NCBI GenBank assembly: GCA_021770345.1
Contig: JAETRD010000014.1
Location: 62,001-126,000 of the forward strand
DNA length: 64,000 bases
Direction: 5' to 3'
From: Lachnospiraceae bacterium
GTDB lineage: Bacteria; Bacillota; Clostridia; Lachnospirales; Lachnospiraceae
Part shown: one piece after another, positions 8,640 through 14,820 of the stretch
How the letters are laid out: each line of letters starts with the position of its first letter
How positions within the stretch are numbered: the stretch's first letter is position 1
Notes under the pieces: model-generated
What the model was told of the DNA's origin: nothing
The model's database searches: none
Seen by the model: only the letters and a program-made list of their open reading frames with translations
Position numbers and translations under genes: made by a program

Positions 8640-8668
8640 ATTGTATGACGGGTTCCTATAAAGTTTTA
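8640..8668 (-). promoter_or_regulatory. Candidate activator-dependent late promoter
   Basis: Reading left on the minus strand, TACAAT (8645-8640) makes a good -10, but the position 17 bases upstream holds TAAAAC, a poor -35, as expected for a promoter needing a Mor/C-type activator. A perfect 14-bp palindrome (GGAAAATATTTTCC, 8683-8696) lies just upstream. Transcription would start near 8633, inside the first arm of the terminator hairpin, so new late transcripts should escape the terminator. Confidence 0.45.
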
Positions 8669-8682
8669 GGGGAAGCATTTCG

Positions 8683-8696
8683 GGAAAATATTTTCC
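8683..8696. promoter_or_regulatory. 14-bp perfect dyad between late promoter and plus-strand locus
   Basis: GGAAAATATTTTCC is perfectly symmetric and lies between the candidate late promoter (leftward) and the plus-strand promoter (rightward). It is a plausible activator or repressor site; its owner is unknown. Confidence 0.5.
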
Positions 8697-8726
8697 GGAA
8701 TCCTTGATTTTTTTAGCATTTTATCG

Positions 8727-8755
8727 TTGACAACCACGCAAATGCGTGGTACTAT
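8727..8755 (+). promoter_or_regulatory. Strong promoter with dyad operator filling the spacer
   Basis: TTGACA (8727-8732), a 17-base spacer and TACTAT (8750-8755) make a near-consensus housekeeping promoter. The spacer is almost entirely an inverted repeat, CCACGCA-AA-TGCGTGG (8734-8749), so a dimeric repressor would cover the promoter. The XRE protein encoded downstream is the natural candidate. Confidence 0.8.
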
Positions 8756-8778
8756 ATACTTGTAAGGAGGTGATGCCC

Positions 8779-8916
8779 TTGAGGGAGATAATCAAAGAGA
8801 TGACGGAAGTAGTCAGGGAGCTCAATAAACTGTTTGACCAGCTTATCAAGCTCGCCTGGAAGGTATCTTCACTTGCCGGTGTAATACTCTTCATCATCTA
8901 CTCACTCACCAAGTAA
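8779..8916 (+). CDS. Small single-pass membrane peptide, first gene of a plus-strand prophage locus
   Basis: A 45-residue peptide: an amphipathic charged helix (REIIKEMTEVVRELNKLFDQ) followed by a membrane helix (about residues 26-43, SSLAGVILFIIYSL) and a terminal lysine. The TTG start at 8779 is chosen because the perfect AAGGAGG site (8764-8770) is 8 bases away, whereas the in-frame ATG at 8773 is only 2 bases from it. The leader GTAAGGAGGTGATGCCC nearly matches the leader at 17393-17409. It lies opposite to the phage late and middle genes, behind its own strong promoter. Size and layout recall type I toxins and small holin-like peptides, but I recognise no family. Confidence 0.65.
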   Translation: MREIIKEMTEVVRELNKLFDQLIKLAWKVSSLAGVILFIIYSLTK

Positions 8917-8942
8917 GGCAATGGGGCGCAAGCCCCTGCCTT
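8915..8942 (+). other. Hairpin after the first small gene
   Basis: AAGGCA and GGGGC pair with GCCCC and TGCCTT around a GCAA loop, with a 2-base bulge, overlapping the stop codon. It lacks a T run on either strand, so it may stabilise RNA or attenuate rather than terminate. Confidence 0.5.
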
Positions 8943-8979
8943 ATTAAAAAAATATCACAACTCCCTCAAGATTTCAACT

Positions 8980-9081
8980 ATGAAAGCATTATTAAAAGAG
9001 AGCTTACAGCTCATCATACGCATTCTGTTATTCCTGTTACCGATCGCCTTGTTATTCACACTGTATCATTTTCTGTTTTAG
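8980..9081 (+). CDS. 33-residue hydrophobic peptide
   Basis: Short frame starting MKALLKESLQLI with one strongly hydrophobic helix (about residues 11-33, ending FLF). No clear ribosome site precedes it, so translation may be weak or coupled. Its stop overlaps the AGGAGG site of the following XRE gene, which suggests an ordered operon. Size and composition suit a membrane toxin or antiholin; no family recognised. Confidence 0.45.
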   Translation: MKALLKESLQLIIRILLFLLPIALLFTLYHFLF

Positions 9082-9090
9082 GAGGCACAT

Positions 9091-9270
9091 ATGAAGCTAA
9101 GAGAAGTACGAAAGCATCAGAATCTATCTGTTCCAGAACTATCCCGGAGGTCGGGAGTATCGGTTCGAACGATTGAGGATTTAGAACGGCGTGGAGACGG
9201 AAGAGTCTCCACGCTTATCAAACTTGCAGACGCCCTGCATGTGACGCTGGATGCGCTGTGCCGTGATTAA
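9091..9270 (+). CDS. Small XRE-family helix-turn-helix regulator
   Basis: A 59-residue protein consisting of one HTH_3 domain: MKLREVRKHQNLSVPELSRR (helices 1-2), SGVSVRTIEDLERRG (recognition helix, about 22-36) and TLIKLADALHVTLDALCRD. It follows the hydrophobic peptide by 9 bases with an ideal AGGAGG site and ends by overlapping the stop of the convergent Mor-like gene by 3 bases. Probably it represses the dyad-containing promoter at 8727-8755, controlling this small operon separately from the main phage repressor. The operator assignment is inferred. Confidence 0.75.
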   Translation: MKLREVRKHQNLSVPELSRRSGVSVRTIEDLERRGDGRVSTLIKLADALHVTLDALCRD

Positions 9271-9599
9271 GAGGTATCACGGCGCAGCCATTCGTCAAGA
9301 CTTATCTGACCGACCGGCGGCTCATCCCTCATAATATTCTGAATCTGCTTTGTGGTTAAATTGTACCGATCTGCTAATTCTTTCTGATTATAACCGTTGA
9401 ACTCTTCTTTAATCTTCCGGTTCCGCGCCGGCGCAATCACATTCTCTACCTTCGGAAAATACAGTTCGTCCCCTCTCGCATAATTGCTCAACAGGACGAA
9501 GTTCCGGATGCCGATAAGCTCAACAACTTCCCGATACCGCTCCCCGATATCATTAATCGTCGTGTTCTCAATCAATTCATTCAACAGTTCTGTACGCAT
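9267..9599 (-). CDS. Mor/C-family transcription activator
   Basis: A 110-residue protein. The N-terminal half is the dimerisation region (TTINDIGERYREVVELIGIRN, about residues 13-33) and the C-terminal half the DNA-binding part (FNGYNQKELADRYNLTTKQIQNI, about 68-90), as in the Mor transcription activator family. In Mu, Mor turns on middle and C turns on late genes; here a single Mor-like gene lies just upstream of the late operon, next to endolysin. The late promoter candidate at 8640-8668 is the likely target. Confidence 0.8.
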   Translation of the reverse strand: MRTELLNELIENTTINDIGERYREVVELIGIRNFVLLSNYARGDELYFPKVENVIAPARNRKIKEEFNGYNQKELADRYNLTTKQIQNIMRDEPPVGQISLDEWLRRDTS

Positions 9600-9614
9600 C
9601 GCATTCAGCCTTTC

Positions 9615-10961
9615 TTATACTCTCCGGGTATATGTTAATGATATCCAGCCTGCACCGCTTTTCAGCCGGCCCCATCCGCTTTTCTCTTCGATAATGGTAT
9701 ATTTCTTCTTATGCCCCGGCTTCTCATTGATGTACCCGGTTATGTTATATCCGGTTCCTGCGCCTTCCCGGATGCGCAGCGATTCGCACGTCGTCTCAAT
9801 CATGTATGTACCAGACGATTGTGCGGGTATCTCGCTGCCGCTTTCTGTCTGGCCACCCACGGTTCCCCGGATATCGTCCAGTATCTTCCGTATCTTACTT
9901 CCATACCCGGCGCCCGCGGCCCATCCCTTGCCTTTCGGGTTCTCCTGTATGCCGAGATATTCCACATACGGAGCGCAGCCACGGGATACCAGCGCAAAGC
10001 GTGGATCCATGCACTCCCCTTTCAACTTCGCAGTATTCGCATACGCCTTCAGGTGCTGTATCTGTGCGCGGATGCCAAGCTGAGGCGTGTCAAAACTGTT
10101 TCCGCTCTCCCCGTTTGCGGTCACTCCCATGCCGCAGAAATTGTTCTGTGAGAATGTGACCGCAGAGCCGGAAAAAGTGAAGTTTCCCGTCTCAAGACAG
10201 CTTTGCGCAAAAGCAACGTCGCCGCGGATGTTCTCCGCCTCCCCTTCCGACAGGTACAGCGGGATCATATTCACGACAGACTGCGGCACGGACGGATTCG
10301 CCGCGCGGATATATGCCGCCATCTGCTCCGCCGTAGCTTCCGCTTTCCCGGTTATCTTAACCATTCTGTCCTCCGCCTTCCTGTCCATCCCGTAATGCTC
10401 TGCGATAACCCTGCACTCCGCTTCTGCAAGTTCTCTAAGATTGGCGTCATTGAGCAACCACTTAGCCGTTTTGACATTGGTGTGGAAGGAATGCTCGAGA
10501 ATATAGTAATCTGACAGCCCCGCAGCCCGCGCACCTCTAAGTACCCCGTAATACTCTCCGCCGGAGGAGCCTTTCCTTGTGGCTGTCCGTCCCGCCTGCG
10601 CTGTCCCCATTGTGGCAGCAATCACGTTTGCAAGCTTTTTGGCGAGTTCGTCGCAATTCCCGATGTTGTCATATCCACGGTATACTACGGGATAGTCCAC
10701 GCTCTCCGACCCGCAGGCATTGGAATGGTCGCTGATGAAAAGCACACATCCCTTCGCCGCATGTCCACGGTCATAGAGATCACGGTCTGCACCCTGGCTT
10801 TCCCTTGTCAGAATGACCTCAAAGCCATAGCCTTCCAGTATTTCCTTCTGCATCAGATGGAGCTTCCACATCGCATCTGACTCGAAATATTCCGCCTCAA
10901 CCGGAGATCTGTTATACTTACCGTAATGCCCTGCGTCAATACATATCTTTTTCTTTGCCAT
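9615..10961 (-). CDS. Endolysin: amidase_3, glucosaminidase-like domain and SH3
   Basis: A 448-residue lysin with three parts. Residues 1-190 are a zinc N-acetylmuramoyl-L-alanine amidase (KICIDAGHYG near the start, VILTRESQ, FISDHSNA and YYILEHSFHTN). Residues about 200-365 resemble a mannosyl-glycoprotein endo-beta-N-acetylglucosaminidase domain (AQSCLETGNFTFSGSAV, NNFCGMGV). The last 60 residues are an SH3-like wall-binding domain (TCESLRIREGAGTGYNITGY). Two catalytic domains in one lysin are unusual but known. It starts after GGAGGAATAATC, the same site as the small gene before it. Confidence 0.85.
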   Translation of the reverse strand: MAKKKICIDAGHYGKYNRSPVEAEYFESDAMWKLHLMQKEILEGYGFEVILTRESQGADRDLYDRGHAAKGCVLFISDHSNACGSESVDYPVVYRGYDNIGNCDELAKKLANVIAATMGTAQAGRTATRKGSSGGEYYGVLRGARAAGLSDYYILEHSFHTNVKTAKWLLNDANLRELAEAECRVIAEHYGMDRKAEDRMVKITGKAEATAEQMAAYIRAANPSVPQSVVNMIPLYLSEGEAENIRGDVAFAQSCLETGNFTFSGSAVTFSQNNFCGMGVTANGESGNSFDTPQLGIRAQIQHLKAYANTAKLKGECMDPRFALVSRGCAPYVEYLGIQENPKGKGWAAGAGYGSKIRKILDDIRGTVGGQTESGSEIPAQSSGTYMIETTCESLRIREGAGTGYNITGYINEKPGHKKKYTIIEEKSGWGRLKSGAGWISLTYTRRV

Positions 10962-10963
10962 GA

Positions 10964-11065
10964 TTATTCCTCCCCTTCGTCCGCATGATAGATGGGCTGT
11001 CCGTCCACCTCGTTAATCTCCTCTTCCGTTGCCACTGCATCATACAGCTCTTTCTTTTCTTCCAT
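10964..11065 (-). CDS. 33-residue acidic phage peptide
   Basis: Short frame (MEEKKELYDAVATEEEIN to DEGEE) with an ideal GGAGGAATAATC ribosome site. Its own last codons supply the ribosome site of the endolysin, so the two are tightly linked. Very acidic with no membrane segment; function unknown. Confidence 0.6.
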   Translation of the reverse strand: MEEKKELYDAVATEEEINEVDGQPIYHADEGEE

Positions 11066-11067
11066 GA

Positions 11068-11751
11068 TTATTCCTCCCTGTTTTTATCATAATCCAATGT
11101 GATGGATGTCTTGCTTTCCACAAATATGCTCTTTTTAATGCCCTCTATGGTGGCATCAAGCATATCCTCCGGCAGAAATGCCCGGATCAGTTCTCCGTTC
11201 TTAATACGGTAAATGTACCACAGCTCCACATCAAAGTCCGGCAGTTCCTCCCCGTCCCGCCCCAAGACAGAGATGAGGGTCTCTTTGTCTTTCTCAAACT
11301 CTCCCTTCAGCTTTTTTAGCAGAAGCTTTTTCTGCTTCTCGTCCGGCTTGACGCTCATCTCGTCGAGGAACTCATCAAGCGTCGTCTCAAAGGTATAGTC
11401 ACCCGTAAAGATCGCTTTCAGCGCTTTTTCAAACTTACTGTCAAATTTATAGCTTGTTTTGACCTCCTCTTTAACTCTCATGCCGTAGACTTCTTCACCG
11501 ACAAGACTCCTCAACTTGTCCGGATTTAAAATATCCAAACTCATGCTGTCCGTGATGGCAGCGCTGCCCTCATCTCCGTAAAACTTCACATAACGCACGT
11601 TGTGATCCTCTATGAGCGCTAAGCCCCTCGCCTGCAGCTCCGCCTTGTAGCGGTTCAGCAGCGCGCGGATCGTCTTCTGCTCCCGGTCTAATTCCACACA
11701 TGCGTCAATGAGCTGACCGTCACTCATCACCCTCATGTCACTCTGTCCCAT
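11068..11751 (-). CDS. Phage early protein of unknown function (Gam/DUF3164 position)
   Basis: A 227-residue, highly charged, mostly helical protein. The start is placed at the ATG at 11751 (MGQSDMRVMSDG) because GGAGGCG lies just upstream in the end of the preceding gene; longer frames lack a site. It has a central VRYVKFYGDEGSAAITD segment (about residues 45-61) and coiled-coil stretches (VKPDEKQKKLLLKKLKGEFE). In Mu-like genomes this slot holds DUF3164 or the DNA-end protector Gam; the sequence is not close enough for me to choose. Confidence 0.6.
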   Translation of the reverse strand: MGQSDMRVMSDGQLIDACVELDREQKTIRALLNRYKAELQARGLALIEDHNVRYVKFYGDEGSAAITDSMSLDILNPDKLRSLVGEEVYGMRVKEEVKTSYKFDSKFEKALKAIFTGDYTFETTLDEFLDEMSVKPDEKQKKLLLKKLKGEFEKDKETLISVLGRDGEELPDFDVELWYIYRIKNGELIRAFLPEDMLDATIEGIKKSIFVESKTSITLDYDKNREE

Positions 11752-11753
11752 TC

Positions 11754-12002
11754 CTATTCGCCTCCTAACTTCTGAAATACTTTTTGTGCGCAGGATCTGC
11801 AGATACCCTTCCCGCAGAATTCCTGCACCCCGTCCACCGCGCCGCAGAAATTGCAACGCAGCGTGTACGGCCTGATCCGGATCTCCCCCTGACGCTCTTC
11901 CACCACCATCGGGTCTTTTGGCTCAATGCCAAGCTCCCTTCGCATTGCCACCGGGATACTGATTGACCCGTGGCTTGTCACTTTCTTATATGCCGTGCTC
12001 AT
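11754..12002 (-). CDS. AbrB/SpoVT-like DNA-binding protein with zinc finger
   Basis: An 82-residue protein: N-terminal swapped-hairpin motif (KKVTSHGSISIPVAMRRELG, residues 6-25, the usual AbrB signature) and a C-terminal four-cysteine zinc knuckle (CNFCG and CRSC, about 50-70). The ATG at 12002 follows AAGGAG and overlaps the end of the upstream gene by 17 bases. Probably an early regulator; the AbrB-zinc fusion suggests binding of DNA near phage promoters. Confidence 0.7.
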   Translation of the reverse strand: MSTAYKKVTSHGSISIPVAMRRELGIEPKDPMVVEERQGEIRIRPYTLRCNFCGAVDGVQEFCGKGICRSCAQKVFQKLGGE

Positions 12003-12417
12003 CCGTCTGCTCCTTCCCATCGGTCTCATTTCTCAAAGTCATCTTTTTCATCTGATAGCGGATGCACTGATATACCTGTCTTTCCGTTGCACCCATCTCA
12101 TCCGCTATCTTTTCGTCACTCCACCCCGCCCGATGCAGCGCCATAACCTTTCCCGCATCCAGACGCTGCTCCTTTTTCAGACGGGTGTGCTTTACAGGCG
12201 CTGCCCGGATTGAAGTCTTTCCATCTTCCGGCGGCCGCAATATCTCTTTCACAATCTCTTTTGTACAGGCCAGGCAGAAATGCACGTCATTATCCGGGAC
12301 TTCCATCTCTCCAGATATTTCGCCGGTCGCAAAATCAAAAAGATGCGGAATAATACGCGTCCCCTCTGTCTTGATTTCCTTATTACAGCGATTGCAGATA
12401 TAAGAAATCTTTTTCAT
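11986..12417 (-). CDS. Zinc-ribbon and helix-turn-helix phage protein
   Basis: A 143-residue protein. Residues 8-55 hold two CxxC pairs (CNRC, CLAC) forming a zinc ribbon; residues about 88-125 form a resolvase-type helix-turn-helix (AGKVMALHRAGWSDEKIADE, then ATERQVYQCIRYQ). It starts after AAAGGGGGTG. The combination suggests a DNA-binding early protein; no precise function. Confidence 0.6.
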   Translation of the reverse strand: MKKISYICNRCNKEIKTEGTRIIPHLFDFATGEISGEMEVPDNDVHFCLACTKEIVKEILRPPEDGKTSIRAAPVKHTRLKKEQRLDAGKVMALHRAGWSDEKIADEMGATERQVYQCIRYQMKKMTLRNETDGKEQTDEHGI

Positions 12418-12432
12418 GCATACACCCCCTTT

Positions 12433-12818
12433 CTATGCGTCCAGAATATCCTTAATATAATTGTACTGTTCCTCAAATGTATACGCACATTCTCCCTTTG
12501 CCTTCAGCTCTTTGGAGAATTCCCGAAGCCTTATGGCAATCTTTAGCACCTTTGCAGCGCCGACCGCCTCACGAGACAGCCTCATGCCTTTCTCATGATG
12601 CCCCACCATGTAAGACATTGCGTGCATCAGGTATATATTCCATGAATGACTTCCTGCATGGTCTCTTGCATTCCATTCCTCCATTGCCTCTTCAACAAAT
12701 TTCTTCCGGTTAAGCTTGGGCTTGTCCGGCGGAATACCCCCCCCCTTTCCTGAAGCTCTCTTTTCACTTCTGCCTTGAGCTTCTTTTCCCTGTTAGTCAG
12801 TCGCTTCCTCTTTGCCAT
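12433..12818 (-). pseudogene. Early phage gene split by a nine-G tract (frameshift or phase-variable)
   Basis: Two overlapping frames look like one gene. The first (from 12818) encodes MAKRKRLTNREKKLKAEVKR and then runs into a tract of nine G (12737-12745 on the plus strand as C), after which its frame becomes unrelated sequence. The second continues in another frame as GIPPDKPKLNRKKFVEEAME and then HSWNIYLMHAMSYMVGHHEK to a stop at 12433. Seven or ten G would join them into a natural protein of about 128 residues; with nine the product is truncated. This could be a true mutation, a slippage switch, or a sequencing error. Confidence 0.65.
12737..12745. repeat. Nine-base homopolymer (G on the coding strand)
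   Basis: A run of nine C on the plus strand inside the split early gene. Mononucleotide tracts of this length are prone to slippage during replication and transcription. Confidence 0.9.
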
Positions 12819-12834
12819 TTCATCACTCCTCCCG

Positions 12835-13080
12835 TTATGGGGCGCCCCGTTCAGGAAATCCTTCCCGGAACTGCTCCTCTATCGTATCCATTGCCGCGAG
12901 GTGGATATCAAGCATGTTGTTTTTGACGTCATCCAGATCCAGCCCACGCTTCAGCCCTTCCGTTCCGACAAACACCTGCAGAAAACCCGCTATCTGTGCC
13001 AGCTCCTCCATACTGATCTCCTGCCCCTGAAAATTCACCTTGTTATCCCTGACCGTCACTATCAACTTGCAATCCTGCAT
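12835..13080 (-). CDS. Unknown 81-residue early phage protein
   Basis: A small acidic protein (MQDCKLIVTVRDNKVNFQG, then ISMEELAQIAGFLQVFVG) with a strand-rich N-terminus and a helical C-terminal half ending FPERGAP. It starts after AAGGAGGGACC and overlaps the GemA gene by 38 bases. No family recognised; part of the early operon by position. Confidence 0.55.
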   Translation of the reverse strand: MQDCKLIVTVRDNKVNFQGQEISMEELAQIAGFLQVFVGTEGLKRGLDLDDVKNNMLDIHLAAMDTIEEQFREGFPERGAP

Positions 13081-13504
13081 CCGGTCCCTCCTTTTCCTCC
13101 TGCCTTTTTACCATGCTCTTGAGCGCCTCAATCAGCTTCGCGCATTGCTGATAATTCATCCATTCCAGCGCGCTGACTCCAAACATCCGCCGACACATGC
13201 CATTGACTCTTGCCGGCTTTTCCCAGCCAAGCTCCTGCGTCAGCTTATATATCTTTTTCCGCTGGTTCTCCGTGGCGGCGTTTCCTCCGCGGCTCTTTCC
13301 ATGTTCCGATTTTTTCACGGAGTCTTTCATGCTGCCAAGCACTTGGATGACCGTCTGAAACTCCCTTTTATTAAGCGTCCGGATACTGTCCTTCCCCGTG
13401 TGCGCCTGCACAATAAGATGCAGTTCCTCATCCGTGAGCTTCAGCTCCGGACATTTCGCAATACCCCACATCCTTTTAATGAGCGGCTGTGATGTTTTTC
13501 CCAT
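13043..13504 (-). CDS. gemA: GemA-like regulatory protein (DUF1018, Mu gp16)
   Basis: A 153-residue protein with the GemA layout: LIKRMWGIAKCPELKLTDEELH at residues 8-29, and in the second half ENQRKKIYKLTQELGW followed by CRRMFGVSALEWMNYQQCAKL. In Mu, GemA/Mor-region proteins alter host DNA supercoiling and gene expression. The ATG at 13504 after GGAGG is preferred to an upstream ATG. The gene lies in the early operon after MuB, close to its Mu position. Confidence 0.75.
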   Translation of the reverse strand: MGKTSQPLIKRMWGIAKCPELKLTDEELHLIVQAHTGKDSIRTLNKREFQTVIQVLGSMKDSVKKSEHGKSRGGNAATENQRKKIYKLTQELGWEKPARVNGMCRRMFGVSALEWMNYQQCAKLIEALKSMVKRQEEKEGPDAGLQVDSDGQG

Positions 13505-13516
13505 GTTTACCTCCAT

Positions 13517-13607
13517 GCGCACACGCTTTTTTGTGCAAAGCCATATATGGCTCTCAAGTTTGTGCGTGTGCGTACAAACTTGGGATTGAAAATTTTAATT
13601 TTCAATC
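13517..13607. promoter_or_regulatory. Cluster of inverted repeats between two early genes
   Basis: This gap holds a perfect 14-bp palindrome (AGCCATATATGGCT, 13539-13552) flanked by complementary arms (GCGCACACGC at 13517-13526 and GCGTGTGCG at 13564-13572), and a perfect 11-bp inverted repeat (GATTGAAAATT and complement, 13584-13607). It may be a cruciform, an RNA structure or binding sites; no promoter motif stands out. Confidence 0.55.
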
Positions 13608-13804
13608 TATATCCTCCCCTCTGTATATGCCGTTAGAAAGTCCGGTATCTGAATACCCCTTCGGCCGCTGTCTGCAATGGTATCTGACTGGACAGACACG
13701 CTCGTATGTTCATAATTCAGGATTACCTCATAGATACCGGACAGCATTTCCCGTTCCATCTCTTCCTCATGTTCACCCCTGATTGTGACTTCCAATTTCT
13801 TCAC
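13607..13804 (-). CDS. Unknown 65-residue phage protein
   Basis: Small protein with a strand pattern (KKLEVTIRGEHEEEMEREML, then IYEVILNYEHTSVSVQSD). The GTG at 13804 is 6 bases from GGAAGGAG, whereas the ATG two codons earlier abuts it; this SD-ATGCC-start layout also occurs at 8773 and 17404. No family recognised. It follows MuB in the early operon. Confidence 0.5.
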   Translation of the reverse strand: MKKLEVTIRGEHEEEMEREMLSGIYEVILNYEHTSVSVQSDTIADSGRRGIQIPDFLTAYTEGRI

Positions 13805-13817
13805 AGGCATCTCCTTC

Positions 13818-14780
13818 CTACAGCATCATCATGCTGGACGCTTCGCTCACAATCTTCAGCGTGATCCGGGTCTCTCCCTTCTGATTCAGAATACGGAGCA
13901 CGTTGTTGAGCGTTCTGTCCAGCAGCCGGAAGCATCCGCTGTGTGTATTGGTCGCCCGGCTGATCATCTCGCCCATAGCCGCATCCTCAATCTCATAGCC
14001 CTCGAGATAGTCCGCTACCTCGCTCTTTGACAGCCCTTTGAGCTTGTAATAAAAATCCATCCGGTTCGCAAAACGATTCAGATTGCCCTTCAGCTCTGTC
14101 TCAAGCCGCGGCTCCCCGGCTATGACGATACCAACATCTGATTGATCGAAAATGCCCCGCAGGATCTCCATCTTCTTTTGCGTGTACTTGTTAATGAGCT
14201 TGTCCGCTTCGTCAATGATCAGCAGGCACCCCTCATTCGTATTGAAAAACTCTCGAATGCGGTTGACCCTGCTCCATATCGTTCCGCCGTACCCTCTTGG
14301 CAGCCCTATCCCGGTCTCGATCGCTTCTACTAAATCGCGGCAGGCCATCGTATCGTCACACTCAATGTATGTCACCCGCGGCAGCTCCGCATATTTCTTC
14401 AGTGCGTGGGTCTTTCCCTGACCGGATTTACCGACGACAATTCCAAGCCCCATGTACTCCTGACACGCCTGACATACCCCGATCGTCTGTACAAAGTCCC
14501 GGCTCTCAAAGAACTCAATCTTCTTTTTGAGAACGCTCGCTTTCCCGCTTTCCGGTTTCTGACTGTCCACCCCTCCCGACGCCTCTAAAAACTCCCGAAT
14601 CTTCTTTTCCAGTTCCGCGGCATCGCTTCCATACTTTCCATTCAGATACTGGCTAAGTGCAGGACGTGAATAATTCATCCGAAGCGCTGCCTCTGCTTTC
14701 GTCATCTTCAGCTCCGCCAGCCGCTCGTTCATCTGTTCCGCCAGCGTCTTCTCCGCTTTGTAGGTATTCAATGCTTCCAT
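13818..14780 (-). CDS. MuB-like transposition ATPase
   Basis: A 320-residue AAA+ ATPase that would bind target DNA and activate the transposase. Residues 14-55 form an N-terminal helix-turn-helix (MTKAEAALRMNYSRPALSQY). The Walker A loop is GKSGQGKT (117-124) and Walker B is CLLIIDEAD (185-193). The C-terminal domain (about 245-320) is small and helical as in MuB. The ATG follows AAGGAAGG. It is the next gene after the transposase, as in Mu. Confidence 0.9.
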   Translation of the reverse strand: MEALNTYKAEKTLAEQMNERLAELKMTKAEAALRMNYSRPALSQYLNGKYGSDAAELEKKIREFLEASGGVDSQKPESGKASVLKKKIEFFESRDFVQTIGVCQACQEYMGLGIVVGKSGQGKTHALKKYAELPRVTYIECDDTMACRDLVEAIETGIGLPRGYGGTIWSRVNRIREFFNTNEGCLLIIDEADKLINKYTQKKMEILRGIFDQSDVGIVIAGEPRLETELKGNLNRFANRMDFYYKLKGLSKSEVADYLEGYEIEDAAMGEMISRATNTHSGCFRLLDRTLNNVLRILNQKGETRITLKIVSEASSMMML

Positions 14781-14820
14781 ATACAACCTTCCTTTCCGCT
14801 TTTTATTGACAGCAGCCCCG

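Noticed and set aside
8915-8942. Rho-independent terminator
   Set aside because: A good stem is present but there is no T run on either strand.
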